DNA from: Tannerellaceae bacterium
GTDB lineage: Bacteria; Bacteroidota; Bacteroidia; Bacteroidales; Tannerellaceae
Assembly (NCBI GenBank): GCA_031265595.1
Contig: JAISCM010000184.1
Span: 1 to 11,633, forward strand
Length of the DNA stretch: 11,633 nucleotides
Direction: 5' to 3'
The position numbers and the translations under genes are program-made. The notes beneath the pieces are model-generated. The model ran no database searches, had not been told where the DNA came from, and saw only the letters and a program-made list of their open reading frames with translations. Position 1 is the stretch's first letter. The number at the start of each line of letters is the position of its first letter. Positions 1 through 6,216 of this stretch are shown here, in pieces.

Positions 1-1248
1 GAAGTGCAGGTAGTCATACACCCAGACAAGCAGCAAAGGTAAGGTAAAAGCTGATAAGTTGATATAAATCCAACGGTTTCCTTTATCATTTACTTGTTTT
101 TCTTCCAAATAAGCGTCTACTACCTTTGCGATGCTTTCTTCTTCCGGTATATCGTTGTAGTGCCATTTCTGTAGGACAGTCCCGTTCTTTATCAAGACAA
201 GCCCTGGGTTAGAGCGGATCATTGTTTTCAATAAAACGTCGTCGGCAAACAGGAACGGGTATTCGGCTCCGGTAATATCAATCCAGGCCTGTATATATTC
301 CTGCGCCGATCCGGTGATGCAATAGAAGGAGATTCCGTGCTCCAGCGCATAATCATACAGGTTGTTGATCTCGTCAATCCGCTCGTCGCTCGCTTCTTCC
401 AGTTTGTGGGCGATCAGCAAAAGTAGGGGTTCTTCGCTGTAAAGGATAATGTCTGACACATCCTGGTCGTCGCTGTCGTACACGTTGAATGCTTCTATCC
501 GTGGCTTTACTCCTCCGGCGGCCAGCGTTGTACGAGCATCAACGAATGTCCAGGTAGAATCGTTTGCCGGGTAATTATCTAAGGTAAACTCTTTCTTTAC
601 GCCGTCTTTTTCGTAAATGAAAACAGATTCGTATGCCTCATGCGACGCATCGCCGGGGATGGTCATTTGTTCCGGGATATTGGCGCCGGCTTTATACGGG
701 CGGAAATCAATCAGGGGAAGATGGTTGTAATTCCACCAGGCAAAACCAACGCAATATACATATACAAATAAGACAACAAACCAATAGACGCTGAATGTAT
801 AGCATTGGAAAAGCTTCTGGTTATGGATCAGCAAGAAAACAGTAGCCGACAGCAACACGATATTCTTCCAGAACGTAGCCCAATTGGAAAGAATAATGGC
901 GTCGCCAAAACATCCGCAGTCTGATACCGGATTGAAAAGGGCCAGATAAAGCGTAAGCGGCGTCATCACCAGCATCATCACCAGCGCCAGGATAGACGTA
1001 TACCGCCTGTACACCCCCAGCAGCATACAAATACCCAAGGTAAACTCTACCGCGCTCAGGTTGATGGAAGTCAATAGCGCAAGCGGCTTAAGGTGCTGCA
1101 AGCCGAAGGCCGTCAGGTAATCCCCGATCTTAATGGCAAACCCTGTAGGGTCTATCGCCTTAACAAATCCGGAGAATATAAATACACAGCCGACGAGCAA
1201 CCGGCAAACCTCCGCAACTACCTTTATGATTCTTTCCTTATGATTCAT
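1..1248 (-). CDS. DoxX-family membrane protein, BT_3928 type (partial, C-terminus off the left edge)
   Basis: I translated this directly: 416 codons are open from the ATG at 1248 to the window edge with no stop. The N-terminal half (about residues 10-165) has several hydrophobic helices and the DCGCFGD motif at 110-116 that is typical of DoxX/MauE-like four-helix proteins. Residues about 180-390 are soluble and resemble a thioredoxin-like fold, but I see no CXXC pair. Another hydrophobic helix starts near 393. In Bacteroides this architecture is annotated as a BT_3928-family/DoxX protein, commonly sitting between a DUF1599 gene and tpiA; tpiA would lie beyond the left edge and is not seen. 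The start overlaps the stop of the DUF1599 gene by 11 bp, so the two are very likely cotranscribed and translationally coupled. The biochemical role is not established; a redox or envelope function is inference. Confidence 0.88.
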   Translation of the reverse strand, partial: MNHKERIIKVVAEVCRLLVGCVFIFSGFVKAIDPTGFAIKIGDYLTAFGLQHLKPLALLTSINLSAVEFTLGICMLLGVYRRYTSILALVMMLVMTPLTLYLALFNPVSDCGCFGDAIILSNWATFWKNIVLLSATVFLLIHNQKLFQCYTFSVYWFVVLFVYVYCVGFAWWNYNHLPLIDFRPYKAGANIPEQMTIPGDASHEAYESVFIYEKDGVKKEFTLDNYPANDSTWTFVDARTTLAAGGVKPRIEAFNVYDSDDQDVSDIILYSEEPLLLLIAHKLEEASDERIDEINNLYDYALEHGISFYCITGSAQEYIQAWIDITGAEYPFLFADDVLLKTMIRSNPGLVLIKNGTVLQKWHYNDIPEEESIAKVVDAYLEEKQVNDKGNRWIYINLSAFTLPLLLVWVYDYLHF

Positions 1249-1804
1249 TTGTTTGTTCTTCGCCGGATTCAAGCTTTATCAAACCGAAAAGGGCATAATT
1301 TATCATGTCCATATAATTAGCGCCTACGCCTTCCGATACAAGGGTTTTCCCGCCCTGGCTTTCTATTTGCTTCACGCGGTATAGCTTCATCAGGATCAGG
1401 TCGGTGTACGAACTGACATTCATCCGGCGCCAGGCCTCGTCGTAATCATGGTTTTTGGCATACATCAGTTCTTTGGTAGCCGTAATATGTTTGTCGTACA
1501 GGCTAAGCGCTTCTTCGGGCGTAATATCCGGCAGGGCGGCAAAGCCCGATTCGAGCTGGATAAGCCCTATTACGCCATAATTAACGATGGCCATATATTC
1601 GGGCTTTATGCCTTCGTCTATCAGGCCGGCGCCTTTTATTTCGAGGTTACGGATCCGGTTTGCTTTTATAAGTAACTGGTCGGTGACTGATGCGGGACGC
1701 ATGATCCGCCACGACGGGCTGTAGTCCTTCAGTTTGTTTTCAAACAATCCCCTGCATTGGGCGATTACTTTCTCAAATTGCACTTTTGTATCCTCCATAT
1801 CCAT
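1238..1804 (-). CDS. DUF1599 domain protein with an internal duplication
   Basis: This is a 188-residue soluble protein made of two copies of one domain. Residues about 28-87 begin YSPSWRIM and end GLIQLESG; residues about 121-181 begin YDEAWRRMN and end GLIKLESG. Both share the spaced pattern W-R-M, T-D, K-R-I/V, and NY-G-L-LESG. This is the DUF1599 arrangement known from Bacteroidetes; its function is unknown to me. I start at the ATG at 1804. A TTG one codon upstream and another ATG at 1798 are alternatives, and there is no clear Shine-Dalgarno site to decide. A Bacteroidetes-type -7 box lies 18 nt upstream. The gene is first in a minus-strand operon with the DoxX-family gene, overlapping it by 11 bp. 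Confidence 0.88.
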   Translation of the reverse strand: MDMEDTKVQFEKVIAQCRGLFENKLKDYSPSWRIMRPASVTDQLLIKANRIRNLEIKGAGLIDEGIKPEYMAIVNYGVIGLIQLESGFAALPDITPEEALSLYDKHITATKELMYAKNHDYDEAWRRMNVSSYTDLILMKLYRVKQIESQGGKTLVSEGVGANYMDMINYALFGLIKLESGEEQTNES

Positions 1805-1822
1805 CAAACATAATTAGGAGGG

Positions 1823-1830
1823 CAAAGATA
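1823..1830 (-). promoter_or_regulatory. Probable -7 box for the DUF1599-DoxX operon
   Basis: On the minus strand this reads TATCTTTG, a full match to the Bacteroidetes -7 consensus TAnnTTTG, 18 nt before the DUF1599 start. A matching -33 TTTG is not found at the usual distance (only AATG), so the call rests on the -7 box and its position. Confidence 0.5.
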
Positions 1831-1856
1831 CAAACTTAAAACGTTCTATCATTTTA

Positions 1857-1886
1857 TTTGTTTAACAAATAAACAGCCTATCTTTG
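1857..1886 (+). promoter_or_regulatory. Promoter of the AI-2E-family transporter gene
   Basis: TTTG at 1857-1860, an 18-nt spacer, then TATCTTTG at 1879-1886 gives a complete Bacteroidetes sigma-ABfr type promoter (TTTG ... TAnnTTTG). The start codon lies 21 nt downstream, leaving a short leader. It is divergent from the promoter of the DUF1599 operon. Confidence 0.72.
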
Positions 1887-1907
1887 TCTATCAATAAAAT
1901 ATAAGCT

Positions 1908-2993
1908 ATGAGTCTGAAAGAACAATACCGGAAATACTCATTGATCGGCGGTATCCTGATCATGGGAATTATATTGATAAAAGAGTTCGCTCCTTTCCTC
2001 GGAGGGATCTTAGGCGCTTTTACCATCTACATAGTAGTAAGAAACCAGATGTTTTACCTTACCGAACAAAGGCGCTGGAACAAAAGCCTCGTTGCCCTAC
2101 TCTTATTGGCGGAAACGATCCTTTGTTTCCTCATCCCCCTTACGCTTGCCGTATGGCTGTTTATTGCAGAGATACAAGATTTCAACGTAGACACCGGCGA
2201 GCTGGTAGCCCTGATAGAACGCCTCGCCGCTTCGATAAAAGAAAAAACAACCTACGACGTGCTCGATATGGGAAACCTGACGTCGGTTATTTCCATCCTG
2301 CCTAAGATAGGGCAGTTTTTGATGAGCGGCATCAGTGGGTTCGTAATAAATATCGTAATGCTGCTTCTCGTACTCTATTTCATGCTTACAGACGGGCGCA
2401 AGATGGAGCAATACGTAGACGAGATACTTCCTTTCAACCGCTCAAACCGGCATATCGTATTGAAAGAGCTGAACACGCTGGTAAAAGCAAATGCCTTGGG
2501 GATACCGCTTCTGGCCATTATCCAGGGAAGTATTGCCTTTATAGGATACCTTATATTCGGCGCTCCAAGCCCTGTTGTCTTTGCGTTCCTCACCTGCTTT
2601 GCCTCCATTGTCCCGTTATTGGGCACGGCGCTTGTATGGGTTCCGCTCTCCGCCTACCTGGCGCTTACGGGCGACTGGAGGAATGCGCTGGGGCTGTTTG
2701 CCTATTCACTGCTCATCCTTACGAATATAGACAACCTGATCCGCCTTGTTTTACAGAAGAAGCTGGCCGACACACATCCCCTCATAACCATCTTCGGCGT
2801 TATCATCGGATTATCCCTGTTCGGTTTTATGGGCGTCATTTTCGGCCCTATCCTACTATCCGGCTTCATTCTGTGCTTCAATATTTTTAAAGAAGAATAC
2901 CTGGAGAAGAGCCGGCAGGAGTCGCCGGCAAAGGAGCCGGGGAAATCAGGGGAAACAGAGGAGACGAAGGAGTCAGAGGAATCAAAGGAGTAA
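1908..2993 (+). CDS. AI-2E family transporter (PF01594, former UPF0118)
   Basis: This 361-residue polytopic inner-membrane protein has the family layout. Two N-terminal hydrophobic segments (about 12-47) and another at about 65-87 precede a soluble loop of about 88-125. A dense block of helices follows, ending around residue 330. Recognisable family features are the FMLTDGRK segment after the central helix, the P-L-A-I-I-Q-G stretch, the P-L-L-G-T segment in the next helices, and a conserved glycine-rich GVIFGPIL near the C-terminus. Family members have been linked to AI-2 export, sodium/proton exchange or general efflux, so a specific substrate cannot be given. The last roughly 25 residues form a low-complexity Glu/Lys/Ser/Gly tail encoded by almost pure purine DNA. 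It has its own promoter and is followed by a palindromic terminator-like array, so it is probably monocistronic. Confidence 0.9.
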   Translation: MSLKEQYRKYSLIGGILIMGIILIKEFAPFLGGILGAFTIYIVVRNQMFYLTEQRRWNKSLVALLLLAETILCFLIPLTLAVWLFIAEIQDFNVDTGELVALIERLAASIKEKTTYDVLDMGNLTSVISILPKIGQFLMSGISGFVINIVMLLLVLYFMLTDGRKMEQYVDEILPFNRSNRHIVLKELNTLVKANALGIPLLAIIQGSIAFIGYLIFGAPSPVVFAFLTCFASIVPLLGTALVWVPLSAYLALTGDWRNALGLFAYSLLILTNIDNLIRLVLQKKLADTHPLITIFGVIIGLSLFGFMGVIFGPILLSGFILCFNIFKEEYLEKSRQESPAKEPGKSGETEETKESEESKE

Positions 2994-3012
2994 ATGGATT
3001 GTCAACTCCTTG

Positions 3013-3166
3013 ATTTCATCGCGATGGCTCCGACAAACCATCAAGATTCGTTAAAAAAGTCTTCGCGAAGTCTTCAGCAAGTCTTCGCGAAGTCTTTGCA
3101 AAAACATCGCGAAGGTTTACTAAAGACATCGCGAAGACTTGCTGAACACATCGCGAAGACTTTTTT
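3013..3166. repeat. 22-bp-periodic array of TCGCGA-centred units
   Basis: TCGCGA occurs at 3019, 3063, 3085, 3107, 3129 and 3151: the last five are exactly 22 bp apart and the first is exactly two periods earlier, with a degenerate unit at 3041. The units read approximately AAgtCtTCGCGAagtCTT followed by four variable bases. Units left of 3107 carry the CTTCGCGAAG form and units right of it the CATCGCGAAG form. The array is therefore both tandem and mirror-symmetric about 3109.5, the centre of the middle TCGCGA. A 22-bp period does not keep reading frame and no ORF crosses it, so it is not a protein repeat. It could be a multi-site protein-binding array (two helical turns per unit) or a large RNA hairpin. 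Confidence 0.85.
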
Positions 3167-3168
3167 TT
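3053..3168. terminator. Large inverted repeat, probable bidirectional terminator after the AI-2E-family gene
   Basis: Arms 3053-3097 and 3122-3166 are reverse complements over 45 positions with three mismatches. The outer 16 bases (six A, then GTCTTCGCGA) match exactly. The loop is 24 nt and contains the central TCGCGA. The A-tract before the stem and the run of eight T at 3161-3168 give the A-stem-T form of a terminator usable from either strand. It sits 60 nt after the transporter stop. It is unusually long for a terminator, so a second role is possible. Confidence 0.6.
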
Positions 3169-3210
3169 AGTAAAACACAGCTATGGCTTTTTTATTCAAT
3201 ACTGTTCCGT

Positions 3211-3231
3211 CAACGATGGAATCGTTGTTTT
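3211..3231 (+). terminator. Short terminator-like hairpin
   Basis: CAACGAT (3211-3217), loop GGA, ATCGTTG (3221-3227), followed directly by four T. The seven-base-pair perfect stem and T run resemble a weak factor-independent terminator, possibly a backup to the palindrome at 3053-3168. Confidence 0.45.
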
Positions 3232-3251
3232 CGTATGATAATCCCCCCTCT

Positions 3252-3415
3252 ATAAGTAGCTTTTTCACCCCTTCTTTCAGCTTTCAGCCGGCCTGTAACT
3301 ACTTATCCTACATAACGTAATACTGAAAGGAGACGTTTCAGCCTGCTTTCAGCCGGAGAATATAATTTTTTTCGCTATCTTTCGCCTGCCGTTTGTTGCT
3401 TCGTGCTTCAGCCGG
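3252..3415. repeat. Repeated TTTCAGC / GCTTTCAGCCGG motifs and short inverted repeats upstream of the SUMF1-like gene
   Basis: GCTTTCAGCCGG occurs at 3280-3291 and 3345-3356, and as GCTTCAGCCGG (one T fewer) at 3405-3415. The first two copies are each preceded by another TTTCAGC (3276 and 3336), making a paired direct repeat. In the same stretch ATAAGTAG (3252-3259) is inverted as CTACTTAT (3299-3306), and CTGAAA (3323-3328) can pair with TTTCAG (3336-3341). The last copy lies 18 nt before the start codon. An operator for the downstream gene is possible; nothing here identifies a regulator. No ORF is credible in this 440-bp gap. Confidence 0.5.
3376..3383 (+). promoter_or_regulatory. Weak candidate -7 box for the SUMF1-like gene
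   Basis: TATCTTTC differs from the Bacteroidetes -7 consensus TAnnTTTG only in the last base and lies 50 nt before the start codon, after an A+T-rich stretch. No TTTG is present at the expected -33 distance, so this is tentative. Confidence 0.35.
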
Positions 3416-3433
3416 TCAGTAGTTTTTGAAAAT

Positions 3434-4279
3434 ATGGAAGCGAACAATTATAAAAAACACAGGACTCCCGTTATTATAGCCGGAGCGATAACCGGACTGC
3501 TTGCCCTGGCCGGCCTTATCTATGTTTTCTCATCGGATGATGAGCAGATACTAACGGATATTCCACTTGTTTACGTTGCCGGCGGAACATTTACGATGGG
3601 ATGCACGGCGGAACAGGGCGAAGATTGTCATGGTGATGAACAGCCGGCGCATCAGGTGACGGTAGATGGCTTTTATATCGGCCAATACGAAGTTACTCAG
3701 GCACAATGGAAGGCAGTGACGGGCAGGAATCCGTCTGAGTTTAAACGAGACTATTGTCCTGTTGAGCAGGTCAGTTGGGACGATATTGCCGGTACATCCG
3801 GCGATTATATGACGATCCGCAACATACAATATTATGCCAATGGCTTTATCTATAAGTTAAATAAACGAACCGGCAGGCAGTACCGTCTGCCTACCGAGGC
3901 AGAATGGGAGTATGCAGCACGGGGCGGAGCCGACAGCCAGGGCTATAAGTACAGTGGAGGCAATGTGATGAGTAATGTGGGCTGGCATGAAGTAAACTCA
4001 GGCGGTGGTATAAATCCTGTAGGAATAAAATGGCCGAACGAGCTTGGCATTTACGATATGAGTGGCAATGTGTGGGAATGGTGCAGCGATTGGTACGGCG
4101 CATACAACAGTGACTCCCAAACGAACCCTACAGGCCCCGAGACAGGCTCCTACCACGTGGATCGCGGCGGTAGCTGGAGCAACGCCGGCGTAAACTGCCG
4201 TGTGTCGAACCGCAACAACAGCATGCCCGGCCATCGTAACGGCAACCGGGGCTTCCGCCTCGCCTGCGACTCCCAGTAG
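3434..4279 (+). CDS. Membrane-anchored SUMF1/FGE-like protein (formylglycine-generating enzyme family fold)
   Basis: The 281-residue protein has a short basic N-terminus and one hydrophobic segment (about 13-32), which predicts a signal anchor with the rest outside the cytoplasm. Residues about 45-280 form a SUMF1/FGE-sulfatase domain (PF03781). Hallmarks are the GGTFTMG start, FYIGQYEVTQAQWKAV, YRLPTEAEWEYAARGG, GIYDMSGNVWEW, DRGGSW at 243-248 and the closing NRGFRLAC. In true formylglycine-generating enzymes two copper-binding cysteines follow GGSW/Y; here the first position is Asn250 and only the second, Cys255, remains. I therefore infer that it is not a sulfatase-activating enzyme but one of the many Bacteroidetes paralogues that use the C-lectin-like fold for other tasks, perhaps binding. 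A lipoprotein metallopeptidase gene follows after 77 bp on the same strand. Confidence 0.88.
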   Translation: MEANNYKKHRTPVIIAGAITGLLALAGLIYVFSSDDEQILTDIPLVYVAGGTFTMGCTAEQGEDCHGDEQPAHQVTVDGFYIGQYEVTQAQWKAVTGRNPSEFKRDYCPVEQVSWDDIAGTSGDYMTIRNIQYYANGFIYKLNKRTGRQYRLPTEAEWEYAARGGADSQGYKYSGGNVMSNVGWHEVNSGGGINPVGIKWPNELGIYDMSGNVWEWCSDWYGAYNSDSQTNPTGPETGSYHVDRGGSWSNAGVNCRVSNRNNSMPGHRNGNRGFRLACDSQ

Positions 4280-4356
4280 AAGCAGCCAGGCGGTCGATTC
4301 TCTTTAATATACACCATGGTTTACAATTGAAACTTCTTACTTAAAATAAAGAACCG

Positions 4357-5196
4357 ATGAAGAAAATAGTTTATTTCCAGTTTTGGGTGCTGGCGCTCGC
4401 AGTACTGACAGGCTGCCATAAACCCGTTAATCGAGTGGCCGTTCTGATAGATACTCCGGCTATTTACACGCCTCCTGCGGAGCTGAATCTCGATCCGTTT
4501 TACAAGAAATATATGAATGTGAACGGCATTCATGTGGTCAGTTCGTGGCGTGTGCCGGATTCTTGTTTTTATGCGGCTTATATCACGATCAAAGCCATGA
4601 CGGACGCACTCCAGAAAGAAGTATTGGATACGCTTACGGGCAAAAACACACGTATCGGGATCATGGCGCGCTACGAAGGCACCACAGACATACCGGAACA
4701 TGCTTACCTGGCAGCAGATACAGCCCTCAACTGGGATTTGCGCGCACGCGGACTTGGCGGCTCGCCCCGGAATCCCTTCTCTACCTGCGCCGAAGAAAAC
4801 ATCCTGGCCTACCAGATAGACAAGTATCATGCCGAAGATATACTGATACATGAATTTTCGCACACCATTCATGGCGCCGGGATCCTTTCGATTTACCCCA
4901 GTTTCAACAGCGAGCTACAAGCCTCGCTTGATGCAGCCCTGGCTAAAGGACGGTGGAAAAACGTATACGCCGCCACAAATGTAGCCGAATACTGGGCCGA
5001 AGGCGTACAAAACTGGTTCAACGTAAATGCCGAAGTAGACAACGACAACGGCGACGGCAAACACAACAAAATCAACACACGCGAAGAAATGAAACACTAC
5101 GATCCGGGACTATACGAAATCATCTCCCGCTTCTTCCCCGAAGTAGAAGAACAAATCAGCCGCCACAAGAAAGTAAACTTGTATGACTGGAAGTAA
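4357..5196 (+). CDS. Lipoprotein with zinc-metallopeptidase motif (HEFSH)
   Basis: The 279-residue protein begins with a lipoprotein signal peptide (MKK, hydrophobic stretch, lipobox LTGC with Cys20), so it should be lipid-anchored in the envelope. The catalytic signature is H165-E166-F-S-H169, in the longer string HEFSHTIH. About 40 residues later E211-Y-W-A-E215 supplies a likely third zinc ligand from Glu, which is the gluzincin arrangement and resembles the EYFAE helix of anthrax lethal-factor-like (ATLF) domains. Between these lie KGRWKNVYAATN residues that I associate with a bacterial and fungal zincin family of unknown substrate. An Asp/Asn-rich DNDNGDG stretch near residue 230 may bind calcium. 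I do not recognise a specific name. It lies 77 bp after the SUMF1-like gene and 32 bp before the DUF3791 gene, compatible with one operon. Confidence 0.8.
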   Translation: MKKIVYFQFWVLALAVLTGCHKPVNRVAVLIDTPAIYTPPAELNLDPFYKKYMNVNGIHVVSSWRVPDSCFYAAYITIKAMTDALQKEVLDTLTGKNTRIGIMARYEGTTDIPEHAYLAADTALNWDLRARGLGGSPRNPFSTCAEENILAYQIDKYHAEDILIHEFSHTIHGAGILSIYPSFNSELQASLDAALAKGRWKNVYAATNVAEYWAEGVQNWFNVNAEVDNDNGDGKHNKINTREEMKHYDPGLYEIISRFFPEVEEQISRHKKVNLYDWK

Positions 5197-5228
5197 CTTT
5201 ATCATCGAATCAGAAACAGTAAAAACCG

Positions 5229-5465
5229 ATGCAGAAAAAAATAATAGATAAAGCGACAAGTGATAAAATAAGCTTCATAACATACATAGTGCCTGCCTTT
5301 GCAGAGGCTTACAAGATGAATGTACAGGAAGCTTATTTTTATCTGAAAAAATACGGTGGTTGGGACTTTCTCAACGAGCACTGGTGGGCCTTACATACCG
5401 ACAACGAACTCTGGGCCATACACGACATATATGAAATCTGTTATCAGAATGGAGGCCTAAGATAA
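5229..5465 (+). CDS. DUF3791 domain protein
   Basis: This 78-residue cytoplasmic protein matches the DUF3791 pattern. DKISFITYIVPAFAEAYK resembles the family helix, then comes NVQEAYFYLKKYGGWDFLNEHW, and the family's short C-terminal helix that starts near an H-T pair (ALHTDNELWAIHDI) and ends QNGG. In other genomes DUF3791 genes often sit next to DUF3990 (ADP-ribosyltransferase-like) genes and have been suggested to act as toxin-antitoxin partners. No DUF3990 gene is visible here; the neighbours are a metallopeptidase lipoprotein 32 bp upstream and a convergent LytTR regulator 22 bp downstream. The function is unknown. The short ORF is credible because of the family match and tight spacing. 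Confidence 0.78.
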   Translation: MQKKIIDKATSDKISFITYIVPAFAEAYKMNVQEAYFYLKKYGGWDFLNEHWWALHTDNELWAIHDIYEICYQNGGLR

Positions 5466-5487
5466 TCACTGTCGGCGTGCGCATATT

Positions 5488-6216
5488 TTATTTCCCCGGA
5501 TGATTAGGGGGTTTCTTCATTACTTCATCAAAGAATGAATCCCGGTAGAAATTACCGATTGAGATTTCATATTGTCCGAGAAAAATATCATTATTATCGA
5601 ATGAGTCTATGCGCTCTTTGTTTACGATAAAAGAGCGGCTTACCCGTAAAAAGACTTGTTTGGGCAGCATATCATGAATTGTTTTCAAATTCAGATGTGT
5701 AATTAGCCGTTGTTTGTCGGTCTGAATAATTACATAGTCTTTGAGGCCTTCGATGAAAAGAACATCTTTGAAATTGGCCTTAAAAAACTTACGATCGGAT
5801 TTAATGAAAATATATTCAGCGTCAGCCTGTCCGGCCTGCTTTCTCCGCTCTTCCGAGAGTAGCATTTCATGATAAGACGCGGCTTTATCTACCGCTCTTT
5901 TCAGACGCCCGGCCTCAATCGGTTTTACCAGATAGTCGATAGCTTCAACGTCATAGCTGTCGAGTGCAAATTCGGCATAAGCCGTGGTAAAAATAACCAA
6001 GGTTGTTTTTGGGATGCTTCGCGCAAAATCTATCCCATTGACGCCCGGCATCTGAATATCCAGAAAGACAAGGTCTACCTCGTTGTCTTGCATAAACCCG
6101 GCGGCTGCTTCGGCATTCTCAAAACTGCCCAAAATATCCAGCGAAGGTATCTGGCCTGTTAGCTTCTCTATGCCGCGACGGGCAATGGGTTCGTCGTCTA
6201 CTATAATACATTTCAT
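5488..6216 (-). CDS. LytTR-family response regulator
   Basis: The 242-residue protein has an N-terminal receiver domain (about 1-120) with the acidic pair D7-D8, phosphoacceptor Asp53 in FLDIQMPG, Thr78 in FTTAY, and Lys98 in YLVKPI. The C-terminal LytTR DNA-binding domain (about 135-240) shows YIFIKSDRKFFK, the typical VLFIEGLKDYVII, FLRVSRSFIVN and the terminal IGNFYRDSFF. It is expected to be phosphorylated by the adjacent kinase and to bind promoter DNA as a transcription activator; targets cannot be read from the sequence. Its start codon overlaps the kinase stop by ATGA (6213-6216), so translation is coupled. It is the last gene of the three-gene minus-strand operon. Confidence 0.95.
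   Translation of the reverse strand: MKCIIVDDEPIARRGIEKLTGQIPSLDILGSFENAEAAAGFMQDNEVDLVFLDIQMPGVNGIDFARSIPKTTLVIFTTAYAEFALDSYDVEAIDYLVKPIEAGRLKRAVDKAASYHEMLLSEERRKQAGQADAEYIFIKSDRKFFKANFKDVLFIEGLKDYVIIQTDKQRLITHLNLKTIHDMLPKQVFLRVSRSFIVNKERIDSFDNNDIFLGQYEISIGNFYRDSFFDEVMKKPPNHPGK

Noticed and set aside
1093..1320. A 75-codon plus-strand open frame across the DoxX/DUF1599 junction
   Set aside because: It is antisense to two well-supported overlapping genes and resembles no known protein.
1908..2993. Assigning the transporter to AI-2 quorum-sensing export
   Set aside because: Family members have varied reported functions; no lux-type genes are nearby, so only the family name is justified.
3013..3166. 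CRISPR array
   Set aside because: The whole 22-bp period is repeat-like; there are no unique spacers of normal length, the units are mirror-imaged, and no cas genes are near.
4321..4872. A 183-codon open frame on the minus strand
   Set aside because: It lies antisense inside the lipoprotein metallopeptidase gene, has no family-like motifs, and the plus-strand protein has a lipobox and HEFSH motif.
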